Below, piece by piece: positions 1 to 11,339 of a stretch of DNA of 64,000 bases; the first letter of the stretch is position 1; every line of letters begins with the position of its first letter. This stretch comes from Bedellia somnulentella. Its lineage: Eukaryota > Arthropoda > Insecta > Lepidoptera > Bedelliidae. The DNA lies in the NCBI GenBank assembly GCA_963576735.1, contig OY755198.1:1240001-1304000 (forward strand), in the 5' to 3' direction. The translations under genes and the position numbers were made by a program. The notes under the pieces are model-generated. The model searched no databases. It saw nothing but the letters and a program-made list of their open reading frames with translations, and was not told the DNA's origin.

Positions 1-700
1 AGCTAATCATATTTATATATATTAAATAATATTACAACACATAACATTTTGTCACTCGTTTGTGGAACACACTAGGGAACTTTTATTATATTACTACATT
101 TTTATTGTATTAGATCAAATTAATACTACTCGATATAACACCCATCACTAGTAAATTTAAAAGCTATGAATCGGTCTAGTCTACTTTTCCCGCGCATGAC
201 TGCGTATTACGAAACAATGGAAGATAGCTCAATGAAAATATTCTGAGAATACCTTAAAGTAATTGATAAAAAAACACCGGATTTTTAAACGGGAAGTAAT
301 TTTATTGTCTAAATTAATTCCGCGTCACGCTTAAATTTGATGCGTTATTGAATTGACTCGTAATACGCCATCTTGATTTTTTCCCGCGCTTTTGTGAGAT
401 ATGAAAGTGTTTCGTGTTTCGGAAGTAATTATTGTTTGTTCGGATCATCAATTCATCGAAATCAATAACGTATAATTATTATGTTGAAATCTTTACGTAA
501 TTTTAGTGCTGTTTATATTACACCTTCTTGTTCTTTCAAAAGTTAAGTAATAAACTTTCACTCATTAAGATTTTGACGGGTTTTTCAGAAGCGGCTGTGA
601 ATATGGTCTTCTTTGTCACAGATATGATTATAGTTATTAATAAAATTGATGACTTAAATTGAAACCTTTGTGGGGGAGTCTCAGAGCTTCCATTCAAAGT
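1..700. other. AT-rich flank, no gene recognised
   Basis: I see no supported coding exon or named repeat here. The unidentified start exon of the secreted YGPP gene may lie here or before the window; no ATG followed by a convincing donor stood out. Confidence 0.3.
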
Positions 701-772
701 TTTTACTTAATAATTTCGTTCCCGCGAAGACCGCGTAGTAGAGGTATTGAAATAATATTTATTGAAAAGATT

Positions 773-991
773 AAGCTGTGCAGCTAAGAATAGCACTACC
801 CCATTTTCTCCCGCGGGTGTACGTAAGAGGCAAATAAGGGTATTGGGGCTTATTAAGGACTTTTTGTGCGATGTGGTTTGAGTGAGACCCATCACCAACA
901 ACCTTTATTTTACCATACACAACTTCCAAAAGAGGCTGATAAATATCTAGTACCTTAGTTCTAGGGATTTATAGCCTTGAGTATATGCATG
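773..991 (+). repeat. SINE A copy, degenerate
   Basis: Recognisable from the AGAATAGCACTACCCC head through the GAGACCCATCACC block to the TATAGCC..GAGTATATG end. The middle is partly deleted. Confidence 0.8.
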
Positions 992-1004
992 AAAGACTGC
1001 CATA

Positions 1005-1375
1005 CGCAGCGTTTTGGGGTTTCGTACGAATGAAAGGACTATTCAGATGGTTTGGGCGCACGAACGGATGGATGAAAGTAAAGAGTCAAAAGAAATACAT
1101 ATATAGAGATCCTGTTTTATGTTATTATAAATAAATAAGTTACATTTATAAATAAATGAGATCGTATAGGACGGCCGCGTAAGAAGTTTGTAGACCAGAA
1201 TGAACAAATGCTTACAAAAGCGAGAGACCGAAGTGAAAAGAATAAAATAGCGTACGTATAAAACTTATAATTAATGTCAGAAAAGAATTTGTCAGTATCT
1301 TCCAAATTAGCGATCGATAGTATTTGCCTGCCCCAATGGGAACAATAGGAGGGAATATAATATAAGTCCGTATAT
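1005..1375 (+). repeat. Decayed LINE 3' end (RTE-like)
   Basis: Degenerate copy of the LINE terminus better preserved at 12845-13110. A FRWFG-like stretch is visible near 1040, followed by the CAATGGGAAC end near 1340. Frame is lost. Clade assignment (RTE-like) is from general resemblance only. Confidence 0.55.
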
Positions 1376-1450
1376 TGGTGAAATTTGTACATAATGATAT
1401 TTTATTTAAATAAAGTGTGTATAAATGAAATATTAGTAAATTTTTTAATG

Positions 1451-1710
1451 TGCCGTGTAGTGTCTGCTTAGAATAGCACTACCCCGTTTCTACCGATGGG
1501 TGTACGTAAGAGGCGACTAACGGTATTGGGGATATTTATATTTTAAGGGATTTTTGGGCGATGCGGCTGGAGACCTATCACCAACAACTTTTACATTACC
1601 ATCTTTTCCCCACTCCATTCCCAAAAGTGGCTGAGGAATTTCTAATTCCTGAGCTCTGGCTACCCTTTCTAGGGATTTATAGCCGTGCGTATATGTTATG
1701 TTATGTTAGT
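1451..1710 (+). repeat. SINE A copy
   Basis: Nearly full-length, from GTGTAGTGTC to the GTGCGTATATG tail. Confidence 0.85.
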
Positions 1711-1964
1711 TAATTTGTAAATAAATAAAATATGATGTTATATAAGTAAGGACGATAAAATTAATATGGGACCCTATATTACTAAGCGTTCATTGTTTGC
1801 CCGTCTGTCAGCAGGCTAAAACTTATGAACTGAGATAGTTAAGTGACACAGGCTATTAGGATTATAGTAAATTTCCGTACATATTAATGAATATAGTTAA
1901 AAAAACACGCTTTTGAAGCACTTTTAACTAGAAAGTGAAAAAAATCCTAACTTTAAGTACGTAC

Positions 1965-2086
1965 ATACATACATATACTCACGGCTATAAATCCCTTAAC
2001 GGGGTGGCCAGAGCTTTGGAATGAGAAATTCCTCAGCCACTTTTGGGAGTTGAATGGTGAGAAGATGGTAATAATAAATGCGCCCC
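1965..2086 (-). repeat. SINE A copy, 3' part only
   Basis: Minus-strand copy starting with the CATACATACATATACTCAC tail and breaking off after the GAAGATGGTAATA block. Confidence 0.8.
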
Positions 2087-2386
2087 ACGCTTTTTCACAA
2101 TAATAAAAGTATTTTTTTGTACATTACCATTTGAGCTTAAATTTGAAATTATTTTTCACTTTTCGACCGATTTCAAAAAACGAGGTACTCAATTCGATGG
2201 TAGTTGTCGAAAATGTGGCCGAGGTTCTAATACTTCTGTACATCGCATGAGATTTTTATATTATAATAATTTTAAATTATTATATTTTTATATCAGTGTC
2301 GCCGTATTTTAACAACTCAGCTCAGTTATATTATTGACAATGGTTTCCCGCACCTTTAACAACCTGTATAAATTAAATATAAGTAT
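2087..2386. other. Unassigned repeat-like stretch
   Basis: Contains a CGACCGATTTCAAAAAACGAGG segment (spelled here in two parts: CGACCGATTTC and AAAAAACGAGG) resembling a common lepidopteran interspersed repeat known to me from memory, and a short SINE B-like piece near 2220-2255. No gene seen. Confidence 0.35.
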
Positions 2387-2627
2387 GCTGTGTGGTGTCG
2401 GCTTAGAATAGCACTACCCAATTTCTTCCGGTGCGTGTACGTAAGGGACGACTAACGGTATTGGGGCTTTTAAGGGATTTTTGGGCGATGCGGCTTGAGA
2501 CCCATCACCAACAACCTTTAATTTACCATCTTTTCCTTACTCCATTTCCCGCGGCTGAGGAATTTCTAATTCCTTAGCTCTGGCTACCCCTTCTAGGGAT
2601 TTATAGCTGTGAGTATATGTATGTATA
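2387..2627 (+). repeat. SINE A copy
   Basis: Nearly full-length with intact head, GCGGCTTGAGACCCATCACC block and GTGAGTATATGTATGTA tail. Confidence 0.88.
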
Positions 2628-2629
2628 AA

Positions 2630-2735
2630 TTAACCACACACTTGACGAGGAAAAAAACATTGATGACTTGGGTTTTGAACTCGGTCACCCTGCATTAGAA
2701 GCAGCGTTTCCTACTGAGCTATCCAGTCCAACTAG
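2630..2735 (-). repeat. tRNA-headed SINE fragment
   Basis: On the minus strand a box A-like TAGCTCAGTAGG and a box B-like GAGTTCAAAACCC occur at tRNA-like spacing. They are followed by GTGTGTGGTTAATTTA, a piece also found downstream of the head in SINE B. This suggests a SINE B relative with a different tRNA head. Confidence 0.55.
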
Positions 2736-3025
2736 CACGAACGACCTTTTAACTAGATAACTCGCGGTATAAGGCAGCCATCTGTCATAATAACTAGATA
2801 ACAGCCATCTCTATCGCCCTTATATAGTATCGTATATTTTTATCCTATTTTAACCGATAGAGATAAAATAACGTGCTAGGCCTGCAGATGTTTATTATTA
2901 TACTTTAGTCATTACCTTTTATTTGTATTTAACAATCTTTTCCCCATTCAATTTCCAAAAGATTTTTATACTGCATCTCTGGTTACCCCTTATTGGAAAC
3001 TATAGCCGAGATTTTTTATATAATA

Positions 3026-3250
3026 TACATATATACATATACTCACTTTATAAATCCCTAGAAAAGGTAGCCAGACCTTCGGAGTAAGAAACTCTTCAAT
3101 CACTTTTGGTAGTTGAGTTAGGAAATGATTTTAATATAAAGTTTCTTGGTGAAGGAATCACTTAAAAATCCCCAATACCCTTAGTCGCCTCTTCCGAACA
3201 CCCACGGTTAGAAAGGGGGTAGAACTATTCTAATCCGACACTACACAGCA
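3026..3250 (-). repeat. SINE A copy
   Basis: Minus-strand, nearly full-length, from the ACATATACTCAC tail to the CCGACACTACACAGC head. Confidence 0.85.
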
Positions 3251-3814
3251 ATTTATTATTATAAAACGGCCAAAGACCTTACCTCTATTAACCATAGACT
3301 ATAAGATATTATCTACGCACCCAGCTGGTATTATGTCAGATAAACGTAAGACCAATTACAATTAACACGAGGTAATAAACAGCACTACGATTCAACATCT
3401 TAATTGGGCAAACACTTTCACTACAGCTATGTCTGTGTAGCGTTGGGTTAGAATATCACTAGTCCTATTTCTTTGTCAGCGCAGCACACGCATAAATGTT
3501 CCAAATTTTGATTGGCATGTGTGTCGTGTCTTTCCCCCGATAACAAGGGATAATTTCAAATTTCAAACCCCTTAAAGCAGAAAACAAACTTAATGGGAAA
3601 TCAATTCAAAGGTTAACCCTTACAAGAATAACTCTATCGATAGGAAAAGCTTAATAAAATGTATGTGTTTTATAAAATTCTTCTTCTTCAATTTTTATAG
3701 TATTTTAGTGGCTGTAGATATTGAGTCAAGAGAATACCCCCAATAAAACCCCTCTAAAAGGGATGCAGTTACGGTATGGATTTTTAGCGGTAAATATATT
3801 AAATACATCCATAT

Positions 3815-4018
3815 TAGAGGCCCTAAATCCCAAAAAGGGGTATCCAGAGCTTTAGAGCTAGAAATTCTTCAGCCACATTTGGAAGCTGATAGGGGACAAG
3901 ATGGTAGAAATAAAGTATCGTTGGTGATGGGTCTCCAACCACATCGTCCAAAAACCACTTAAAAGCCCAATACGTACGTACGTAATAGTAGTGCTATTCT
4001 AAGCCGACATTACACAGC
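3815..4018 (-). repeat. SINE A copy
   Basis: Minus-strand copy, diverged, ending in GCTATTCTAAGCCGACATTA. The middle around 3970 is shortened. Confidence 0.8.
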
Positions 4019-4147
4019 TTAACTATTGACTCAAGAAAATACCCCAATACATCCCTCAAAAGATAATACGGTTACGATTCTTGGTTCTTGCCCGTAACAG
4101 GTTTGGATTTTTGGGCTAAATACTTAAAGCTGACGTTATTGTTACAG

Positions 4148-4247
4148 TGGTTCCTCTGTCTCCTACCGCTGGTGGTGAGCGACACTCCACCGGGACTCGT
4201 CAGCAAGGATAGTGACCAGGATCTACTGGCAGAGCCGTCTAATACAG
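4148..4247 (+). CDS. YGPP gene, signal-peptide exon
   Basis: Acceptor TTGTTACAG and donor GTTAGT flank 100 bases: 33 codons plus one base. Encodes the hydrophobic signal core, then DTPPGLVSKDSDQDLLAEPS. Confidence 0.75.
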
Positions 4248-7200
4248 GTTAGTGGTTAAACAGTTAAAGTGTTAATTTGAATGTTTTTGTTCATGAAAAC
4301 CTCATGTGGGGATTATTACTAATAAATAAAGGAAAGAAGATTTTTCCTCACAGGTGTCGAAGGTTTTCTTTCCTTTATTTATTCTTTATTTATCATTGAA
4401 GGGATATTTGGGCATTTCTGGTTAACAATGTGGTTAGTGCAGTAATTCGGTATGCAAAGTTTTTTTTTGGTATTTATTAAATATTTTTATTCGATAGTAA
4501 ACACGAAAATAAAAAACTAATTTGAATATTTTCCATTTAAAATGAGTAATAGTAAAGTTATGATTTTTTAAAGATTGTTCAACTTTTGTACTTAATGACG
4601 AAAATATCACGTAGCGACATTGAAATGAAGCGAAATGTTTTATAAAAATGTTGCTGATTGCAAAACATATCACGAATTTGTGATGTCGAATGAAATTATT
4701 ACGATATTATACTAAACAAACCTATGATTTTCGATATTTTATGAATAAACTGCAAAACCGTATGTCTTTGAAACAACATTGAAGGTCAAACACTGTTACA
4801 GTTTTTTGATGAAATAACAGTCATCTTAACTTCAATTGATACAATTTCAAGAAAATATTGTTTAGGACCATAATATCTCGAAATGGTTTTGTAATCAGCA
4901 TCACTTTAGTAAAACTTTGCATACCGAATTGGCTATTTTGGCACTGGCTGAAAATCAGTGCTACTAGTAACTAGTATTGGTAGAAATATCCTGAGCAAGT
5001 AAACATTTCTTTAGTAAGGACATATTGTGTAAGTAAGTAAGAAAAATGTGCATTTGGTATTACAAACAGTATTTAACAATTAGACATTTAACGATATTAG
5101 AATTAGACAACATTTAATTTTACCAAAAAGGACTTGGCTCAGCATAAAATGTACCCAGCGCAAGTCTCGCAGGACACAAACGCTGCGTACGCTCTTTACG
5201 TTCGTGTCTGTGTTGTAGTTTTTTTTTATTATTACCATTATAGATAAGTGCATTGTAATGTCGTGTAGTGCCGACTTAGAATATTATTACCCCTTTCTAC
5301 CCAGGGGTGTCGTAAGAAGAGACTAACGGTATGGGGCTTTTTTAAGTGGTTTATGGGCGATGCGGTTGGAGACCCATCACCAGTACTACTTTATTTCTAC
5401 CATCTTGTCCCCTATCAACTTCCAAAGGTGGCTGAGGAGCTCTAAAGCTCTGGCTACTCCTTTTTGGGATTTATGGCCGTGAGTATATGTATGTAAATGA
5501 TTGTAAAATATATATATTTGGTGATGGGTCTTCAACCGCATCTCCTAACAATCACAGAAGGTTAAAGTACCAGCGACGATTAATTTAGTGCAATTTAGTG
5601 CTACTAGTGGGTAACCCTGGCGCGACTACGTCGCGTCCTAAAATATGAGTTTATTTTGAAATTTTCCGACCAATCACAGCGCAGCTCTTTTGAATTTCTA
5701 GAGAATTTTTCTGATTAGCCGGTTTGAAAAAATTCCGACCAATCACAGCGCATCTCTAATCGACTAAAGTTTGCGAGCGCTTATGACACTCAAGCAAAGT
5801 CTATGGACCAAAATCGAAACTTTGAAATTCTGTAACAATTAACTTAATCCAGTTACATCAGATGTGTGAATTTTGTGCACACCACGGCCGCGAACTGTAC
5901 AAAACGACACCTGAACCAAATTTCTAGCTTAACTCATCGCGTCACAGGCTTCCGGGCAAGAAAGAGGCTTACAGAAATAATATATAAAGATTCTAATCCA
6001 AATCTACAAAGCTAACATACATATATAATAAATAATAACGTCTATAATATATTCCGCAGCCCCAGTAGCCCAAAAGCGAGAAGCAGCGTTATCCAACTCA
6101 TATGGAGAACCGCTACCAGCTGATGCATATGGACCCCCGCAGAACATTCCTGTTATTGGTGAGTGGGATAGAGTTCTCATGTTTTCGTATAACCTAGATC
6201 TATGCTCACAGATATAATAATAAAAAGGGGTAGCCAAGCTTCAGAATTGGAAATTCCCTAATAACTTTTTGATGTTTGGGAAAAAAGGATGGTTTGTGAT
6301 GGGGACAAGGCACATTTCTGAAGAGTCGATTTAAAAGCCTCAATACCCGTCTCGTCTTACGATACCCTCGGAGCTAATGTTTTTCTCAGCCGACACATAT
6401 AAGTTTGCAACTGGGGGATGTACTAACCAGTCTACGAATACTGTTCCCTCGTATATGTTTTAGTTATCACTGACTATATGCGTCTCTCCCGATAGACTAA
6501 TATCTATTTCACCACCTTACTCTCATTCTTCGTTCCAAATTCAATCATTTTTGCAGGGCTTAGTAATAAGAATGTTGTAAACTATTAATGCTTAATATTA
6601 ATAATACATAACATAAACGTTCACGCCGAATATCCCCGAATGGGTTGGCAGAGGTACTAATACTTCTGAACATCACGTGACTTTGTCACCTGTTGTTTAG
6701 AGTACCCACGTTTTGCATGGACAGTGTACTCATGTCAAGGATACTCTACACTAGGGATCGGCCCTGTGGTACTATATCTTTATAACGTTATGCAAATAAT
6801 AATCATAGCGCAACAGAAATATTCCATATGCCGTTTTCTCTTTCTCACCTTCCGAGCTTAACCTTTTGAAAGAGGGAGCAATACATGTTTCCTTCTTGTT
6901 GTTTATGGCAATATTTCGTCAAGACGTTTCGATTATGATAGCGCGTACGTAGATCGGCCAACTTAATTGCCATTTGATCTGTCAAGTTGCTTTGTAAACA
7001 AAAGTGTTGATTGCGTTTATTGTGTTTTGGACATTGATTTATCAAGTTTTAGACCAAAAAATTGCACAGGCAATATAAGTGCACAATGCCTTGTTGCTCT
7101 ATTAAATATTGTGGCGCCCGCAATAGCGAAAATCAGCCTCAATCAACTTTGCACAAGTAAGTAATTATTTTCTTTCTTTTCACTTCGGTCAAGTGTATTT

Positions 7201-10200
7201 TTTTGGTGTATTTCATGCTTCCTCGATGTGATCAGAGGCAACTTCATGATCATTGTAATATTTTCGCCATAAAAGGCTTAGTTTTCATGATTTCTTCCAA
7301 AATTATTTCCTCTCATTGTTTACCTAGTGATGTGAAACACTGATCATTTAGTATTGTCGATGTTTAAGTACTATCAGATTCGGTTTAAGTTGGTTGGTAG
7401 GTCAACCTATTGAAAATCTGAATGCCTTCCAAAATATAGGTAAAATTATTTTTATAGTTTACACTTTTCTTCACATTTGTTACTTTGAGGTGGTTATTGA
7501 TTACTAAATTTAAATAATTTCAGGTTTCCTACAAGTGAAGCACGGAGAAGAAAGTGGCTTGATGGTATTGGCTTTGAAAACATCAACTATCGGCATAAAA
7601 ATTGGCATTGCATTTTAGAAAAATGGTATGGTTTATCATAAAAAAATCACGAATGAAAAGGTTTCATTCAGAACGTGTTATAACAAATTGACGTTATTTA
7701 AAAATGAATAAATTTGAATTTTTAATTTAAATACGTTGTTTTTTTAGTATTTATATGTACGATCTTGCAATATAAGTCAAGCACAGCATTAATATTTTGT
7801 TGTACGTGTACGACAACTGTGTAGTGTCGGCTTAGAATAGCACTACCCCATTTCTTCCGGTGGGTGTACGTAAGAGGCGACTAACTGACTTTTAACGGCG
7901 TTTTAAGGGAATTTTGGGCGATGCGGTTGGACACCCATCACCAACAACCTTTATTTTACCAAATTCTCCCCACTCAACTTCCCAAAGGTGGCTGAGAAAT
8001 TAGTCATTCCTTAGCTCTGGCTACCCCATCTAGGGATTTATAGCCATAAGTAAGTATATGTAATGTGTACGACAACCGATTTAAAGTCGTCCTTGAGCAT
8101 ATGACACCCATCTAGATCTAATTTAAAAGTATTTGCCCACTGTTGAAATAAATTATTGTTCAATTAACATGTTGGCAAATTTATCGATATTTTTCTATTC
8201 TGATTCTTGCATATACAACCCTAGGTCAGCCATTTTAAGTGCCAATAGGCCACGCCCCCTGCTACGCTCCGAGAGTGTTTAGGGCCGATCCATAGTGTAG
8301 AGTATCCTTGACTCATGTGAAAGGGGGCAGGCCTATCGCCGTTTTGTACGAATACACTGTCACATGACTAAGTACAACTCAGCCATGTGGGTTTCCTCAC
8401 GATGTTTTCCCTCACCGTTCACAACCATGATAAATAATAATAAAAATATTAATAACAAAAAAGCTATATTCTAAGTTCTATCCTTTTTTATATTAATATC
8501 AAATAATTCTCTTTTTCCAGTTCAAGACAACCAGCCAGCCCCGATCTACGGAGTTCCTGACTTCCAGCTAAACTTGCAAAGCTTCCAAACACCCCCCGGA
8601 GCTTACGGTCCTCCCGCTCCCATCAACGTACAAACCGTCTCATACGACGGACCTCCACCACCTGTCAAACCAAGCTTCGGTTACCCAAAAGCTAACTACG
8701 CCCCAAAACCCATATATGGTCCACCAAAAAAGAACTACGGACCTCCAAAACAGAACCTTCCTAAGTTCACATATGGGGTACCTTTCAAAAAGATCAGTTT
8801 TCCCAAACAAAACTACGGAGCTCCTAAACCAGTTTACGGACCACCGAAATATAATCCTCCTAAACCTATATACGGACCTCCACAACCTAATATCCAAAAT
8901 CTTCCGTTACCAGAATTACCTTCTTTGCCGAATATTCAATTACCCCAATTACCTGCCCCAATCTATGGAACCCCGTTTACCGATTTACCGGTCGATTTAA
9001 AACCGAATTTCCCGATACCTGCAGATAATTACGGTCCTCCAGGACAGGTCTTATCAGGACCGATTGGACCTGAGATAATCGATGATAATCATTTAAGTCA
9101 TCACGGGCCTCCGCAACCAGACCCAAACCCAAGACCACCTCACCCTGGCATACCAGCCCCACCGACTCCACCCCACGTTCTATATGATGGTTGGAAGCCC
9201 ATTCCTGGGGTATCTAAGCCGTTACAGCAAAATGTACAAGATGAATATGGGCCCCCTCCTCCGGTTAGTTTTGAAATACACCAACAACATTCTCAGCAAC
9301 AGTATGAAGTACACCAGCAAAACGAGCACCAGCATGGACAAAATTCGTATCATCAAGGGCAAAACTTGCAACAACACGGGCAAAATTCGTATCAACATGG
9401 GCAAAACTCCCATCAACACGGGCAAAATTCCCAGCAGCAATTTGGTCCACAAGTATCCTCAGGATACGCCAACGTACATCAAGATGCTTTACAGAACTTG
9501 GATTTGAGCAGTATCATTGGAGGCGATTCGAATCATATCGATCAATCAAAGACAGTCTTCGAAGCGCATTACACTGAAGGAGGCAACGATTTCCAAGTCC
9601 AATCGCATAGGCAAAACGGAGCTAAAGGCTTAGTCCCACCTTCTGGAGTTTACGGAGTACCACCAGGAAGCCAATACGGTGCACCACCAGTATTCCAACC
9701 CAACCTACCAATCCCCTACGGGTCAGTTTCCGGTGGTGGCCATACCGGCGGAAATACACCGAAACATCCCATCAAATTCAGAGATTCAGTACCAGATGGT
9801 CTGATTCAAGAAATAGCTCACGGAACACACTTCAAAGATACCCATGGAATTGACAATTTGAAACAGGGACCAGCCTATTTACCACCTCCCGTTAGAGATG
9901 TAAAAGACACTCATCATCAAACAGGAAATCATGGGGTTTCGATGTCTATAGAACCAACAAGTCTTTATAGTCTCCCACACACAGGTAACCCTATTAACTT
10001 CTTGAGTCTACAAATGCCTAAGAATTTATATGGTTCTCCTGTAGATTCGTATTCTGCGCCGCTATTGACTGTTGCTGATCATTCGACTTCCGGCTCAAGT
10101 AATAATATAGTAACTGCTACAGTAGATGGAAATATTATCGCTAATTTATCGAACTTAGACGCTGCAGCGATCTTAAAGCATTGTCCATACCACGAAGCAA

Positions 10201-11285
10201 TTCTGAAAGCTGCCCAATCCGGTGAAAAAATACCATCTGACATTGCATCTAGTTACGTTGCCAGCCTCAGTTCTTTAGGCAATGCTTTAGCCAAAAATAC
10301 TCAAACTCTGTTCTCCCCAAATAATGATTTTAATACTCCGGAACCAGGATCACAATCGGTTACTTACAACTCAAAAGATCTTTCGTCCGCTTCAAATTCT
10401 TTAGTTCAAACGATATTACCTAAAAATGGTATCAAAGAAGAAAAGTACAAGGGTAAATCATTAAAAGACGGTAAACACCATGCTTTCAAATCCAATGACA
10501 TTTCGGACCAAATCGCTAAAACGTCTGAGAAAATAAAACATTTATCCGAAGAAGCTAAGATTTTGCAACAAAAAATTGTAAAAACTTCACAAAATATACA
10601 TCAAGTAAGCGGTCAACTGAACAAAGAGATTCCTGTACGAGGAAAGTTGGGAACTTATTCATTACAAATCCAAGCAGCTGATGGACCTAAACCTGGTACA
10701 GGTAGTGACCCAACAATTCCACATGAACAACTATTGTCTGAAGGTCTTCTGCAAAGCATTTTACAAGCCATAGAACAACCGTCACAAAAGCCGACACGAA
10801 CACGAGTCCAAAATCAAAACATTTATTTCCAACAATCGAAAGTGGTCGATTTCTCTAAAATCGACGACGGAGGCTTAGTCTTACCAGAAGGTTACGAACC
10901 AATTGACAGAACTAAAGAGAAGAAAGAAGAACTAATCAGTGATCAAGAAATTCAAGGCTCACATCAGAATATACAACATATTCTTAATAGTGAATTCGAG
11001 AGCCACCGAGGTGATGTTCCTGATTGTGATCAGAGACCAGACAATTCTATCACACATACAATAGTAGTGCCTGCTCCAACACAAAGCGTTGATGATGTAA
11101 AACCAGTTGAAGAACCGAACGATAATGATGTCGCTATATTCTTTGGTGAAAAGCAAAGTAACGATGATAGCGAATCTAATGAAACAGTGACAGAAATCTC
11201 CGTAGCAACCAGTATAAGTGAGGAAGAATATCCAGCTAAAAAAGATGGAGATTTTGGAGAGAAAATTGAGAAAAAATCAACATAA
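4148..11285 (+). CDS. Secreted proline-rich YGPP-repeat protein (partial, 5' end missing)
   Basis: Three exons join in phase: 4148-4247, 6060-6158 and 8521-11285, giving 987 residues after an unseen start exon. The first visible exon encodes a hydrophobic run (WFLCLLPLVV followed by SD), the core of a signal peptide, so the product is probably secreted. The second and third exons begin a series of YGPP, YGAP and YGEP motifs, densest in the first 140 residues of the last exon. A tandem HGQNS repeat lies near 9330-9440, and the C-terminal third is acidic. Such YGPP-rich proteins occur among insect cuticle and extracellular-matrix proteins, but I recognise no catalytic domain and cannot name an orthologue. 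Insect cuticle genes often have a tiny first exon carrying the ATG, which would fit the phase-0 acceptor at 4148. Intron 2 of this assembly holds a P-element relative. AATAAA signals occur at 11329 and 12284. Confidence 0.82.
4280..4396. repeat. SINE C palindromic pair, short
   Basis: Left arm TTTTTGTTCATGAAAACCTC to AATAAAGGAAAGAA; right arm TTCTTTCCTTTATTTATTC. Between them is only a remnant of the tRNA-like head (GGTGTCGAAG). Inverted-repeat arrangement as in the three other copies. Confidence 0.7.
4444..4930. mobile_element. MITE with AATTCGGTATGC termini
   Basis: About 487 bp with terminal inverted repeats: AATTCGGTATGCAAAGT on the left and its complement ACTTTGCATACCGAATT on the right. 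A second copy at 19969-20440 lacks the left end. No coding capacity. Target duplication unclear. Confidence 0.75.
4931..5260. other. Intron sequence, nothing recognised
   Basis: Intron of the YGPP gene. No repeat family or coding exon identified. Confidence 0.4.
5261..5496 (+). repeat. SINE A copy
   Basis: Nearly full-length; head GTGTAGTGCCGACTTAGAAT with TTTCTACCCAGGGGTGTC, closer to subfamily A2. Ends GTGAGTATATGTATGTA. Confidence 0.85.
5661..5757. repeat. Duplicated CCAATCACAGCGC segment
   Basis: The segment TTCCGACCAATCACAGCGCA occurs twice about 63 bases apart in the same orientation. It could be an internal repeat of an unnamed element; a role as CCAAT boxes is speculative because it lies in an intron. 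Confidence 0.4.
6060..6158 (+). CDS. YGPP gene, second visible exon
   Basis: Acceptor ATTCCGCAG, donor GTGAGT; 99 bases, phase 1 in and out. Encodes a QKREAALSNSYGEP and DAYGPPQ stretch, linking the signal exon to the repeat exon without a stop. Confidence 0.8.
6225..6398 (-). repeat. SINE A copy, degenerate
   Basis: Minus-strand remnant starting AAAAGGGGTAGCCAAGC and ending in CAGCCGACAC. Poorly conserved in the centre. Confidence 0.65.
6600..6735 (-). repeat. SINE B copy, 3' part (left of P-element insertion)
   Basis: CATAACATAAACGTTCACGC tail and the CCACGTTTTGCATGGACAGT block. The copy resumes at 8311 after a P-element relative; ACTCATGT is duplicated on both sides. Confidence 0.88.
7086..7641 (+). 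CDS. THAP-like mini-protein, two exons, truncated
   Basis: Exons 7086-7156 and 7524-7641 join in phase over a GT-AG intron (donor GTAAGT, acceptor TTTCAG) into a 62-residue ORF with stop TAA. It shows the THAP start MPCCSIKYC (Cys-x4-Cys), LHKFP at the splice junction and RRRKWLDGIGF. THAP domains bind DNA through a C2CH zinc site; here a later WHC supplies the third Cys, but the paired His and the AVPTIF box are missing because the frame ends after CILEKWYGLS. Zinc binding is therefore doubtful. Some P elements express truncated proteins that repress transposition; that role here is inference only. Confidence 0.7.
7817..8062 (+). repeat. SINE A copy inside the P element
   Basis: Nearly full-length, CTGTGTAGTGTCGGCTTAG to AAGTAAGTATATGTA. 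Nested, so it is younger than the P insertion. Confidence 0.88.
8311..8434 (-). repeat. SINE B copy, 5' part (right of P-element insertion)
   Basis: Continues the copy interrupted at 6735: GGGGGCAGGCCTATCGCCG, TGACTAAGTACAACTCAGCC, TTTTCCCTCACCGTT. Head missing. Confidence 0.88.
8521..11285 (+). CDS. YGPP gene, large terminal exon
   Basis: Acceptor TCTTTTTCCAG at 8520; 921 codons then TAA. The region 8590-8890 alternates YGPP, YGVP, YGAP and PKP motifs. A QHGQNS tandem repeat lies near 9330-9440. A cysteine-containing patch, ILKHCPYHEAILKAAQSGEK, sits near 10165-10225. The tail is Asp/Glu/Lys rich. Reading continues upstream in phase with exon 6060-6158. Confidence 0.93.
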
Positions 11286-11328
11286 ATAAGTCTTTTCTAG
11301 TCTAACGTTAAAGATTAAAAAAACATTA

Positions 11329-11334
11329 AATAAA
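11329..11334 (+). terminator. Candidate poly(A) signal of the YGPP gene
   Basis: AATAAA 44 bases after the stop codon. A second AATAAA at 12284 could mark a longer 3' UTR. Confidence 0.4.
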
Positions 11335-11339
11335 AAAAA

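Larger units (their letters stand above)
6736..8310 (+). mobile_element. P-element superfamily transposon, internally deleted
   Basis: Terminal inverted repeats of 30 bp (6736-6765 and 8281-8310) match at 29 of 30 positions and begin CAAGGATACTCTACACTA. Both sides carry the exact 8-bp duplication ACTCATGT (6728-6735, 8311-8318), and the host is a SINE B copy, so the empty site is readable. About 30-bp TIRs, an 8-bp duplication and an N-terminal THAP domain together are hallmarks of the P superfamily. At 1575 bp no catalytic region is left, only the THAP-like mini-gene at 7086-7641. A SINE A copy (7817-8062) later inserted into it. Lies in an intron of the YGPP gene. Confidence 0.88.

Noticed and set aside
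398..421. ATGAAAGTG... near 400 and ATGAAAGTAAAG at 1072 as the missing start exon of the YGPP gene
   Set aside because: The first has a weak donor; the second sits in a LINE fragment. Neither adds independent support.
8640..9507. Open frames in other registers across the YGPP exon (8640-8897, 8716-9000, 9184-9507)
   Set aside because: Low-complexity shadows of the proline/glutamine-rich coding frame.
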